Below, one piece after another: positions 41,695 to 49,241 of a DNA stretch of 64,000 nucleotides (its first letter is position 1; each line of letters begins with the position of its first letter). The DNA is taken from contig DATMGD010000004.1 in assembly GCA_035555855.1 (NCBI GenBank), forward strand, positions 62,001-126,000, read 5' to 3'. The position numbers and the translations under genes were made by a program. Below the pieces are notes generated by a model. The model saw nothing but the letters and a program-made list of their open reading frames with translations, did not search any database and was not told the origin of the DNA. The stretch comes from Palsa-892 sp035555855 (GTDB taxonomy: Bacteria; Pseudomonadota; Alphaproteobacteria; Rhizobiales; Xanthobacteraceae).

Positions 41695-41725
41695 TGTAAG
41701 CTGTCTGTAAGCTACTGTAATTACA
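41695..41725 (+). promoter_or_regulatory. Three helically phased TGTAA repeats upstream of the HAD-aminotransferase-hydrolase operon
   Basis: TGTAA begins at 41695, 41706 and 41716, that is at 11- and 10-bp spacing, in the context TTGTAAG, CTGTAAG, CTGTAAT. The last copy is part of the perfect palindrome TGTAATTACA (41716-41725). Direct repeats on one DNA face resemble PhoB-type (CTGTCAT, 11-bp) operators. They lie about 50 bp before the phosphatase start. Confidence 0.45.
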
Positions 41726-41772
41726 CAGTTAAGCCTAATTCGGCCACAGTTTCCGCCGCAGGGTTCCCCCGC

Positions 41773-42459
41773 ATGACAGGTAAGGCAGACGCAAGAATGA
41801 CGCGCGCAAGAGTGCTTCTCGACTTCGATGGAACCGTCACCGTCAAGGATACGGTCGATGCCATTCTGGAGCGCTTCGCCGCACCAGCCTGGACCGATGT
41901 CGAGGCCGAATGGAAGAACGGTGCGATCGGGTCGCGCGAATGTCTCGCGCGTCAGACCGCGCTGATTAACGCTGCGCCGAAAGAGATCGACGCGCTCGTC
42001 GATGCGATCGAAATCGATCCCGGCTTCGACGAATTGCTCGAGACCTGCGAGCGTCACGGCATCAGCGTCACCATCGTCTCCGACGGCTATCGCCGTTCGA
42101 TCGAGCGCGTGCTCTCGCGCAGCGGTCATGACGTGCCGTCGCGCTCGGGCGTGCTCGAATATCGCGGCCGCCGCCGCTGGAAGCTGGTGAGCCCGTCAGC
42201 GCGCTCGACCTGCACCTCGGACGCCAACACCTGCAAATGCAAGGTTGCAAGCGAAAGCAAGCTGCCGACGATCCTGATCGGCGATGGCCGCTCGGATTTT
42301 TGCGTCGCGGAGAAGGCCGATATCGTGCTTGCCAAGGGCTCGCTCGCGCGCCACTGCACCGAGAACAGCATCAAGTTCGAACCGATCTCAGGCCTGGCCG
42401 AGGCCGCGAAACGGATCGCCGCCTTTATCGTTAAGCCAGACACCAAACGCGCCGCCTGA
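41773..42459 (+). CDS. HAD-family phosphatase (HAD-IB, MtnX/SerB-like)
   Basis: 228-residue cytosolic phosphatase. The nucleophile motif LLDFDGTVTVKDTVD is near residue 15, motif II Ser/Thr in VTIVSDGYRRSIERVL, and motif III/IV LIGDGRSDFCVAEKADIVLAKG. A Cys-containing insert (CTSDANTCKCK) is typical of the MtnX-like subgroup, where it forms part of the cap. The substrate is not known; phosphoserine-like or sugar-phosphate-like small molecules are usual. ATG 41773 or 41797 may start it. Followed after 17 bp by the aminotransferase, so it opens a three-gene operon. Confidence 0.82.
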   Translation: MTGKADARMTRARVLLDFDGTVTVKDTVDAILERFAAPAWTDVEAEWKNGAIGSRECLARQTALINAAPKEIDALVDAIEIDPGFDELLETCERHGISVTIVSDGYRRSIERVLSRSGHDVPSRSGVLEYRGRRRWKLVSPSARSTCTSDANTCKCKVASESKLPTILIGDGRSDFCVAEKADIVLAKGSLARHCTENSIKFEPISGLAEAAKRIAAFIVKPDTKRAA

Positions 42460-42476
42460 GGACGCTGGAGAATCCG

Positions 42477-43898
42477 ATGAACAAGCACATTGCGAAAATC
42501 TCGCCGGCGCATGCGCATGGGGCGGAGAAAAGCGAAACGGAGCTGCTCGCGCTCGAAGCAAAATATTGCTCGTACGGCGACACCGTTCACTACAGCGAGC
42601 CGCCGAAGATATTCGACGGCTGCGAAGGCTCGTTCCTGTACGACGCCGAGGGCCGCAAGTTTCTCGATTTGCAGATGTGGTACTCGGCCGTCAATTTCGG
42701 CTACGCCAACAAGCGCCTCAACGATGCGCTGAAGCGCCAGATCGACCGGCTGCCGCAGGTCGCGAGCCAATACTTGCATCGCGAGAAGATCGAGCTTGCA
42801 GCCTTCATCGCGCAGGACGCCGAAAAGAAGTTCGGCAGGCAGGGCCGCGTGCACTTCAACGTCGGCGGCGCGCAGGCCGTGGAAGATTCGCTGAAGCTCG
42901 TCCGCAATGCCTCGAAGGGCAAGAGCCTGATGTTCGCGTTCGAGGGCGGCTATCACGGCCGCACGCTCGGCGCGTCCGCCATCACGTCGTCTTATCGCTA
43001 TCGCCGCCGCTACGGCCATTTCGGCGATCGCGCGCAGTTCATTCCGTTTCCGTATCACTTCCGCGGGCCGAAAGGCATGAGCAAGGAAGAATACGGCGAA
43101 GTATGCGTGCAGAATTTCGCCCGCCTGTTCGAGAGCGAATACAACGGCGTGTGGGATCCGAAGGTCCGCGAAGCCGAATATGCCGCCTTCTATGTCGAGC
43201 CCATTCAGGGCACCGGCGGCTACGTCATTCCGCCGAAGAATTTCTTCAAGGGCCTCAAGAAAGTGCTCGACGAGCACGGCATCCTGCTCGTCGTCGACGA
43301 AATCCAGATGGGCTTCTATCGCACCGGCAAGCTGTGGAGCATCGAGCATTTCGGTGTCGAGCCGGACGTGCTCGTCTTCGGCAAGGCGCTCACCAACGGC
43401 CTCAACCCGCTCTCCGGCATCTGGGCCAAGGAAGAACTCATCAATCCGGGCGTCTTCCCGCCGGGTTCGACGCACTCGACCTTCAATTCGAACCCGCTCG
43501 GCACCGCCGTTGCGCTCGAAGCCATGAAGATGATGGAAGACAATAATTACGCGAAGTCGGTGCCGGAGAAGGGCGCCTACTTCCTCAAGGGCCTCGAAGA
43601 CCTGAAGCGACGCCACAAGATCGTCGGCGACATCGACGGCCTTGGACTCGCGCTGCGCGCCGAAATCTGCGAGCCGCATGACAGCTTCACTCCGTCGAAG
43701 GCGCTCGTCGACAAGATGGTCGATGAGGGCCTCAAGGGCGATCTCGAATACAAGGGCAAGAAATACGGCCTCGTGCTCGACATCGGCGGCTACTACAAGA
43801 ACGTCATCACCTTCGCGCCTTCGCTGGAAATTTCCTATGAGGAAATCGACATGGCGATGGCGCTCCTCGACCAGTTGTTCGCGCGGGTGAGCAAATAA
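42477..43898 (+). CDS. Class III PLP-dependent aminotransferase
   Basis: 473-residue fold-type I, class III omega-type aminotransferase. Features: FLYDAEGRKFLDLQMWYSAVNFGYAN, HFNVGGAQAVEDSLKLVRNA, EGGYHGRTLGASAITSSYRYRR, the PLP Asp in LLVVDEIQMGFYRTGK (about 275), PLP-Lys in VFGKALTNGLNPLSGIWA (about 302), and THSTFNSNPLGTAVALEAM. Family members use 4-aminobutyrate, ornithine, lysine or other omega-amines; which one here is unknown. It overlaps the next gene by one base (TAATG). The neighbouring phosphatase and hydrolase suggest a short biosynthetic or lipid-modifying pathway. Confidence 0.9.
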   Translation: MNKHIAKISPAHAHGAEKSETELLALEAKYCSYGDTVHYSEPPKIFDGCEGSFLYDAEGRKFLDLQMWYSAVNFGYANKRLNDALKRQIDRLPQVASQYLHREKIELAAFIAQDAEKKFGRQGRVHFNVGGAQAVEDSLKLVRNASKGKSLMFAFEGGYHGRTLGASAITSSYRYRRRYGHFGDRAQFIPFPYHFRGPKGMSKEEYGEVCVQNFARLFESEYNGVWDPKVREAEYAAFYVEPIQGTGGYVIPPKNFFKGLKKVLDEHGILLVVDEIQMGFYRTGKLWSIEHFGVEPDVLVFGKALTNGLNPLSGIWAKEELINPGVFPPGSTHSTFNSNPLGTAVALEAMKMMEDNNYAKSVPEKGAYFLKGLEDLKRRHKIVGDIDGLGLALRAEICEPHDSFTPSKALVDKMVDEGLKGDLEYKGKKYGLVLDIGGYYKNVITFAPSLEISYEEIDMAMALLDQLFARVSK

Positions 43899-44776
43899 TG
43901 AATACCCAACCGGTCGATCATTCGTTGTTCTTCGAGGGTGGCAAGACCGGAATATTGCTCATCCACGGCCTCGGCGGCACGCCCGTCGAGCTGAAGATCG
44001 TCGCGTCCGGCCTGCGGAAGGAAGGCTTCACCGTGAGCTGCTGCAAGCTTGCGGGCCACTGCGGCACCGAAGAAGATCTGATCGCGACCGGCTGGCGCGA
44101 CTGGGTTGCGAGCGTCGAGCTTGCGCTCGATGCGCTCTCGGAGAAGTGCGACATTGTGCTGGTCGGCGGTCTGTCGATGGGCGCGATCCTCGCGCTCCAC
44201 GTTGCCGCCAAGCGGCCTGGCAAGGTTTCCGGCCTGCTGCTCTACGCGCCGACGCTCTGGTACGACGGCTTCTCCGTGCCCTGGTACGCGTTCTTGCTGA
44301 AATGGTTGATCAACACGCCGATCGGTCAGCGTTACCGTTTCGAGGAGCGCCAGCCCTACGGCATCAAGGACGAGCGCATCCGCAAGTTCATCATGCGCGC
44401 GATGGGGCAGGGCAAGAGCGCCGAAGCGGGCCTCGCCTCGACGCCGTCGCAGTCGCTCCAGCAGCTCTGGGAGCTTGTCGATGTCGTGAAGCCGCAGCTT
44501 TCCGGCATCAAGACGCCGGCGCTCATCGTCCATGCGCGCGAGGACGACATCAGCGATCTCTCGAACACCATCTACCTGCAACGCAAGCTCGGCGGGCTCG
44601 TGGATACGCTGGTGCTCGACGACAGCTACCACATCGTCACCATCGACCGGCAGCGCAGCCTTGTCGCCGACCGCTCGGCGGCTTTCGCGCGCTGGATCAC
44701 GCGGCTTGCCGAGAAGAAACCGGGCAAGATCGATGTCCTGCGCCAGCGCGCCGCGGTGAACGGTATCGCGGATTAA
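43898..44776 (+). CDS. Alpha/beta-hydrolase (carboxylesterase/monoacylglycerol lipase-like)
   Basis: 292-residue serine hydrolase of the Est30/monoacylglycerol-lipase kind. The oxyanion motif LLIHGLGGTPVEL is at about 21-32, nucleophile GLSMG (Ser near 94), acid Asp in VHAREDDISD (about 215) and the His in DDSYHIVTID (about 246). The lid region (YDGFSVPWYAFLLKWL) is hydrophobic, which fits a lipid-like or acyl substrate. Its ATG overlaps the aminotransferase stop, so the products are coupled. It ends in a 4-bp overlap with the convergent pterin dehydratase gene. Confidence 0.88.
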   Translation: MNTQPVDHSLFFEGGKTGILLIHGLGGTPVELKIVASGLRKEGFTVSCCKLAGHCGTEEDLIATGWRDWVASVELALDALSEKCDIVLVGGLSMGAILALHVAAKRPGKVSGLLLYAPTLWYDGFSVPWYAFLLKWLINTPIGQRYRFEERQPYGIKDERIRKFIMRAMGQGKSAEAGLASTPSQSLQQLWELVDVVKPQLSGIKTPALIVHAREDDISDLSNTIYLQRKLGGLVDTLVLDDSYHIVTIDRQRSLVADRSAAFARWITRLAEKKPGKIDVLRQRAAVNGIAD

Positions 44777-45123
44777 ACGATCCGGTCGATTTTCGCCGCG
44801 ACGATGAAGTCGTTCTCGTGCAGGCCCCTGATCTTGTGGGTTTGCAGTACGATGGCGGCATAGCCCCAGCCGAAGGTGACGTCGGGGTGGTGTTGCTCGG
44901 CCTCCGCGATCTCGCCGACCTTGTCGACGAAAGCGAGGGCTTCCTTGAAGTTCTTGAACTTGAAAGCACGCTCGATGCGTTTCGCATCGGGCGAAAGCGT
45001 CCATTCCGGCGTCTGCTTGCGCCAGGTTTCGGCGCCGTCGAGCGTGAGCGGCGGAACATCGCCGCGGCAGGCGACGCACTTTTTCGTGGCAAGTTCGGTG
45101 TCTGTAGCCGTTTCGGCGGTCAT
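44773..45123 (-). CDS. phhB: Pterin-4a-carbinolamine dehydratase
   Basis: 116-residue enzyme that dehydrates 4a-hydroxytetrahydropterin to quinonoid dihydropterin in pterin-cofactor recycling. The family signature is present: AEAEQHHPDVTFGWGYAAIVLQTHKIRGLHENDF with the catalytic His pair and the later His and Asp. The N-terminal CVACRGDVPPL is a CxxC start seen in many alphaproteobacterial members. ATG 45123 is chosen; longer frames lack support. No phenylalanine hydroxylase gene is adjacent, so the partner is unknown. The PTPS-like gene cluster starts 0.6 kb away. Confidence 0.92.
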   Translation of the reverse strand: MTAETATDTELATKKCVACRGDVPPLTLDGAETWRKQTPEWTLSPDAKRIERAFKFKNFKEALAFVDKVGEIAEAEQHHPDVTFGWGYAAIVLQTHKIRGLHENDFIVAAKIDRIV

Positions 45124-45212
45124 GTGGACCTCCCATCTTCGTGAAGGATAGCTCGCTTGACGGCAACGCGGAAGCATTGAGGATGTTTCCAGGCACACTA
45201 GGGAGATCACGA

Positions 45213-45755
45213 ATGGCCGCCGAATATTCGACGACCGCGAAATTATTTCACTGGACCGCCGCGCTCCTCATTCTCACCATCGTGCCGATGGGCCTTTTGA
45301 TGGGCCGCATCCCGGAAGGCCCGGTGCAGGACAATCTGTTCTTCCTGCATAAATCGCTCGGCGCGCTGATCCTGTTCATCATGACGCTGCGCATCATCTA
45401 CCGTTTCGCCCACGGCGCGCCGCACCCGGAGCCGACCTTGAAGCCGTGGGAGCGCGCGGCATCGGAAACGGTGCACTGGGCGCTCTACGCGATGCTGCTC
45501 GCGACGCCGCTCGTCGCGCTGTGGGGCTATTCGGTCTATGGCCAGCCGGCGCCGTTCTTCGGCATCTTCGAGATCGGGCCGTTCACCGCCAAGGACGAGC
45601 ACTTCGCCGAACAGATCTTCTACGTCCACGGCTGGATGGGCTGGATCGTCGGCGCGCTTCTGGTCATGCACATCGGCGCCGCGCTCAATCATCACTTCAT
45701 GCGCGGCGACGGCGTGCTGCGGCGAATGCTGCCGGGAAGTTCCCAGCTTCCCTAA
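45213..45755 (+). CDS. Cytochrome b561-type membrane protein
   Basis: 180-residue di-haem b membrane protein with four helices (about 14-33, 43-62, 84-103 and 140-160). Haem-ligand His are in LFHWTAALL, FLHKSLGALI, SETVHWALY and FYVHGWMGW. CybB-type proteins pass electrons between quinols and periplasmic acceptors such as superoxide. ATG 45213 with GGGAG 8 bp upstream is the start. Divergent from phhB and convergent, with 4-bp overlap, with the methyltransferase gene. Confidence 0.92.
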   Translation: MAAEYSTTAKLFHWTAALLILTIVPMGLLMGRIPEGPVQDNLFFLHKSLGALILFIMTLRIIYRFAHGAPHPEPTLKPWERAASETVHWALYAMLLATPLVALWGYSVYGQPAPFFGIFEIGPFTAKDEHFAEQIFYVHGWMGWIVGALLVMHIGAALNHHFMRGDGVLRRMLPGSSQLP

Positions 45756-46591
45756 CGCGGGATAGCCAAGAGATCCTGATGGCCGACAACGCAGGTGCCG
45801 CTCGACCTGCGGGCGGCAAGCCATGCCGCGACATCGGCGGCGGGAATCTTCCCCGTTTCCAGCACCGCGTCGGCCCAGCCCTGCGCAAGCTCGGCGATCA
45901 GGTTGCGATCGCTATTGCCGAGCTGCCAGGGGCTGTCGCGCCGCTCGACCTGATAGCCCGCGCGCTCGAAAGCTTGCGCGAGCAGGGCGGTTGCTTCCGA
46001 TCCGGCAGAAGGGCCGAAGCCCTTGTCGTTGCCGAAATGACTTTCAAATGCCGCCGTCATCGCACCGTCGAGCGGGTGCGGTGGCGACCAGGCAGCTATG
46101 CTGGAATGAGTGAGCGCCGTGTAGAAAACGGCTTTCGCTTGTGCGACGGCCGCGACGAAACGATCGATCCATTCGGCGGAGACGAGATCGAAAAGAGCCG
46201 CTGCGGTCACGAGGTCGGGTGCGTTATCGCCCCAGACGGCGGGATCGGCGGCAAGATCGGCACGCTTGAGGCCGACCAATATAGAGTGCTTGTCCTTGGC
46301 GACCTCGATGCCGTTCGCGGTCGCGCGCGAGGAATCGGCCCACGCCGAAATCGCGTCGCACGCGGCGGCGAGGAGCGCCGGGTCGTGGTCGACGAGCGTC
46401 CAGTGCTGCACGGCCGGGAGATGCGGCGAGGTCGCACGCAAATTCGAGCCGGTGCCGGTGCCAAGATCGAAGACACTGATCGCTTCACGGCCTCGAAAAT
46501 GTCCGGCGAGCCGCCCCAAAAGCTCGGCGCTGCGCGCGCTGTGATCGGCGGGCTCGCGCAAGAGAAGCCAGTCGGAAGAAAAACCGCTCAT
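45752..46591 (-). CDS. Class I SAM-dependent methyltransferase (cluster gene 4)
   Basis: 279 residues. The SAM-binding motif VFDLGTGTGSNLRATSPHL is at about 41-59, with the acidic residue after beta strand 2 in WTLVDHDPALL. Motif DLVTAAALFDLVSAEWIDRFV follows. No family more specific than class I methyltransferase is recognised. Its ATG overlaps the glycosyltransferase stop by 4 bp, and that gene overlaps the PTPS-like gene by 8 bp, so the cluster is tightly coupled. A role in methylating the glycosylated product is plausible but not shown. Confidence 0.82.
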   Translation of the reverse strand: MSGFSSDWLLLREPADHSARSAELLGRLAGHFRGREAISVFDLGTGTGSNLRATSPHLPAVQHWTLVDHDPALLAAACDAISAWADSSRATANGIEVAKDKHSILVGLKRADLAADPAVWGDNAPDLVTAAALFDLVSAEWIDRFVAAVAQAKAVFYTALTHSSIAAWSPPHPLDGAMTAAFESHFGNDKGFGPSAGSEATALLAQAFERAGYQVERRDSPWQLGNSDRNLIAELAQGWADAVLETGKIPAADVAAWLAARRSSGTCVVGHQDLLAIPR

Positions 46592-47646
46592 GCATGTGCC
46601 TTTTGCATTGAAACTTCTTGCAGGACAGCGGCGATCTTTCGCGCGGCGTCCTGCCAGCGCGGCAGCGAGGCTGCGTGAGCCCACGCCGCATCGGCGCGCT
46701 GTTTGATCTCGGCAGGGTTCGTCAGCAGCCAGCGCAGCTTCGCCGCGAGCGATTTCGCGTCGCCCGGCGCAACGAACACGCCGGCGCTCGCGGGCACCGT
46801 TTTCGTGACCGCGCCGCCTTCGCAGGCGACGACCGGCAGGCCGCGCGCCAGCGCCTCGGTGAAGGCCATGCCGTAACCCTCGAAATGCGAGGGCAACACA
46901 AAGAGCGTCGCCCGGTCGTATTCTTCGCCAAGTTCGTGATCGGTGAGGGTGCCGAGCAACTGCACGCGCTGCTCTAGTTTCGCATCGGCAATCTGGCGGC
47001 GCAGCTTGTCGGCGGTCGCAAGATCGCGGTCGAAGCTGCCGGCGATCCGGCATTGCCAGTCAAGATCGGCAAGCTCGTTGAGCGCCGCCACCAGCGTGTC
47101 GAAACCCTTGCGCGGCGTGATCGAGCCGACGCCGAGCAGGCGCACTTCATTGTCGCCGCGCGCGCGCGGTGCGGGCTCGGTGCCGGGCTCGGCAACCGTG
47201 ATGCGCGAACGCGCGACATCGAAATCCTGCACCAGAAAATCGGCTGTCGTCGTGCTCGTCACGACGACGCGCGGCGTGCGCGTCAGTGCGTCGCGCTCAA
47301 GTGCATGCAGCACTTTCGCGCGCTCCGGCGCGACGCCGGTTTCGTAAGCCAGCGGATGATGGACGAGCGCGATATAGCGGCGCGGCACGCGATCCAAAAT
47401 CGCGGCGGGCAGCGCACCGAGCGCGAGCCCGTCGAACAGGATCGCGGCGCCTTCGGGCGTCGAGGCCAGCGCGCGTTCGGTCGCGGCAAGGCTCGCTTGC
47501 GAAGGCGAGGGGAAATCGCCGGGCAGCGCGAGGTGGCGCATGTTCCAGCCGAGCGCGCGCAATTCTTCTATCACCCGCGCGTCGTATTTATAGCCGCCGG
47601 TGGGCGTCGAAAGCTCGCCGGGAATGGCGAACCAGGCATTAGGCAC
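46588..47646 (-). CDS. GT4-family glycosyltransferase (cluster gene 3)
   Basis: 352-residue GT-B glycosyltransferase, family 4. The N-terminal domain binds the acceptor; the C-terminal domain has LLGVGSITPRKGFDTLVAAL (about 168), VQLLGTLTDHELGEEYDRATLFVLPSHFEGYGMAFTEALARGLPVVA with the E-x7-E nucleotide-sugar motif, and the final helix. No membrane segment is seen, so a soluble acceptor is likely. It overlaps the PTPS-like gene by 8 bp and the methyltransferase by 4 bp. Soluble GT4 enzymes linked with a PTPS gene suggest a pterin or other small-molecule acceptor. Confidence 0.88.
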   Translation of the reverse strand: MPNAWFAIPGELSTPTGGYKYDARVIEELRALGWNMRHLALPGDFPSPSQASLAATERALASTPEGAAILFDGLALGALPAAILDRVPRRYIALVHHPLAYETGVAPERAKVLHALERDALTRTPRVVVTSTTTADFLVQDFDVARSRITVAEPGTEPAPRARGDNEVRLLGVGSITPRKGFDTLVAALNELADLDWQCRIAGSFDRDLATADKLRRQIADAKLEQRVQLLGTLTDHELGEEYDRATLFVLPSHFEGYGMAFTEALARGLPVVACEGGAVTKTVPASAGVFVAPGDAKSLAAKLRWLLTNPAEIKQRADAAWAHAASLPRWQDAARKIAAVLQEVSMQKAHA

Positions 47647-48043
47647 TGACAGGGCCCTCGAACCATGCGCGCGCGACGTGCGACTCGTGCAGCGAGACGC
47701 GGATGCGCGTGACGCCGTTCGATTCTTCGCCGAGCGCGCCTTTTTTCAGCGCCTCGACCATCTTGTCGAAGACGTAGCGCGAGAGTGTTTCGGTCGTCGT
47801 CTGCATGCCCTTGAACTGCGGCAGCGCGTCGAGGTTCTGGTAGTTGAGCGGCTTCAGGATCGCCTTCAGCTCGTCGATGGCGCGGCCGATATCGACGACG
47901 ACGGAATTCGCGCTCAACTCCTCGCGAAAGAACGCGACATCGACCACGAACGTCGCGCCGTGCAGCGCCTGCGCCGGGCCGAACATCTCGCCCTTGAAAC
48001 TATGCGCGATCATGATGTGGTCGCGGACTTCGACGGCGTACAT
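47639..48043 (-). CDS. PTPS/QueD-like protein without the catalytic Cys (cluster gene 2)
   Basis: 134-residue protein of the 6-pyruvoyltetrahydropterin synthase fold. Normal members bind Zn with three His and use a Cys a few residues before HGH. Here the region reads IAHSFKGEMFGPAQALHGATF: His14 and His28 remain, but the third Zn ligand is Ala30 and the Cys position is Ala24. The pterin-binding part is kept (LNYQNLDALPQFKGMQTTTETLSRYVF, and HES near the end). So it may bind a pterin but not perform the standard reaction. It lies between the dehydrogenase and the glycosyltransferase genes. Confidence 0.8.
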   Translation of the reverse strand: MYAVEVRDHIMIAHSFKGEMFGPAQALHGATFVVDVAFFREELSANSVVVDIGRAIDELKAILKPLNYQNLDALPQFKGMQTTTETLSRYVFDKMVEALKKGALGEESNGVTRIRVSLHESHVARAWFEGPVSA

Positions 48044-48067
48044 TGAGAAACCTCTTGCTTGGGAAAA

Positions 48068-49114
48068 TCAGTAACGAACCAGCGCGCCGACGCCCGGCGC
48101 ACCGGGCGCGAACAGGCGCGGCAATTCCTGCGGCAGCTTTTCAAACGGCACCTGCTCGCCGAGCAGCGCGTCTAGCTTCGCATCGGCGAGGAGCCGCACG
48201 GCGGCTTCCAGCCGGCGGCGATAATTCCAGCGCGGCTTGCGCCAGGCGGGAATTTCGCCGACCTGACTCGAAACGAGTTTCAGCCGCCGCGAATGAAAGG
48301 AGCCGCCGAGCGACAACGCGCAGGCGCCGCTGCCGTGCCAGCTCGCTTCGACGATGGTCGCTTCCATGCCCGCGCATTCGAATGCGAGCGCGAGGCCTTT
48401 TTCGGTGGCGCTGGTGTGGATCACGAGATCGGCGTCATGCGGCGCGGCCTTGGGCTCGGCGAAGTGCGCGCCGATTTTTTCAGCAAGTTGTGCACGTGAA
48501 GGGTCGATATCGACGAGCGTGACTTCTGCACCGGGCAGCTTTGCCGCGAGCGAAGCGACGAGAAGCCCGACGATGCCCGCGCCGATGACGACGATGCGGT
48601 CACCGGGCGCCGCGTGGGCGTCCCACAGAATGTTGATGGATGTTTCCAGATTGGCCGTCAGCACCGCGCGCTGCGGCGGGATGTTGTCCGGGAGCACGAT
48701 GGCGCGCTCGGCGGCAAGCGTGAAGCGGCTCTGGTGCGGGTAGAGCGCGAAGATGTTCTTGCCGATCAAGCCTTCGGGTCCGGCTTCGACGGTGCCGACC
48801 GCGGCGTAGCCGTATTTCACCGGGAAGGGGAAATCGCCCTCCTGCGCCGGCGCCCGCATGCGCTGCCATTCGCTGTCCGGAACGCGGCCCTGAAAAACGA
48901 GGCGCTCGGTGCCCCGGCTCAGGCCCGAATAGAGCATCCGCACTTGCAGTTCGTCCGCTTTCGGCATCGGCAATACGGCCGGGCGCAGCTCGGCAACGCC
49001 CGGTGCGATATACCAGAGGGCCTCGGCTGCGGTTGTGCTGGCGGGATGCGGATGTGGTTTCACCGGAGCTTCATCGCATAGGGCTTTTCCCCCGCCAAGC
49101 TCCCGCAGAACCAT
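48068..49114 (-). CDS. Medium-chain dehydrogenase/reductase (BchC-like, cluster gene 1)
   Basis: 348-residue NAD(P)-dependent dehydrogenase of the medium-chain superfamily. GroES-like domain with YSGLSRGTERLVFQGRVP and FPFPVKYGYAAVG; Rossmann domain with IVVIGAGIVGLLVASLAAKLPG (about 175-196) and an acidic end in VTLVDIDPSR. The usual catalytic Zn Cys near the N-terminus is replaced by Ser-Arg-Gly, as in BchC and related proteins, so a Zn-free reaction is probable. The first gene of a four-gene minus-strand cluster; 25 bp separate it from the PTPS-like gene. Confidence 0.82.
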   Translation of the reverse strand: MVLRELGGGKALCDEAPVKPHPHPASTTAAEALWYIAPGVAELRPAVLPMPKADELQVRMLYSGLSRGTERLVFQGRVPDSEWQRMRAPAQEGDFPFPVKYGYAAVGTVEAGPEGLIGKNIFALYPHQSRFTLAAERAIVLPDNIPPQRAVLTANLETSINILWDAHAAPGDRIVVIGAGIVGLLVASLAAKLPGAEVTLVDIDPSRAQLAEKIGAHFAEPKAAPHDADLVIHTSATEKGLALAFECAGMEATIVEASWHGSGACALSLGGSFHSRRLKLVSSQVGEIPAWRKPRWNYRRRLEAAVRLLADAKLDALLGEQVPFEKLPQELPRLFAPGAPGVGALVRY

Positions 49115-49241
49115 GATCCGGCCACGGTCGCGCTTATGCTAAATGGCGGGCAGGGATGGGCGAACGGCCCAGAATCTGCTTAGAAACCGCCGTTTCGGTA
49201 TCGCCTCCGGCGGACCGTCCCCGATTTTTAAGGAAATTTGC

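Noticed and set aside
42284..43546. 420-codon plus-strand frame across the phosphatase and aminotransferase genes
   Set aside because: It is in a different frame from both enzymes, is Arg-rich with no domain, and crosses the boundary of two real genes.
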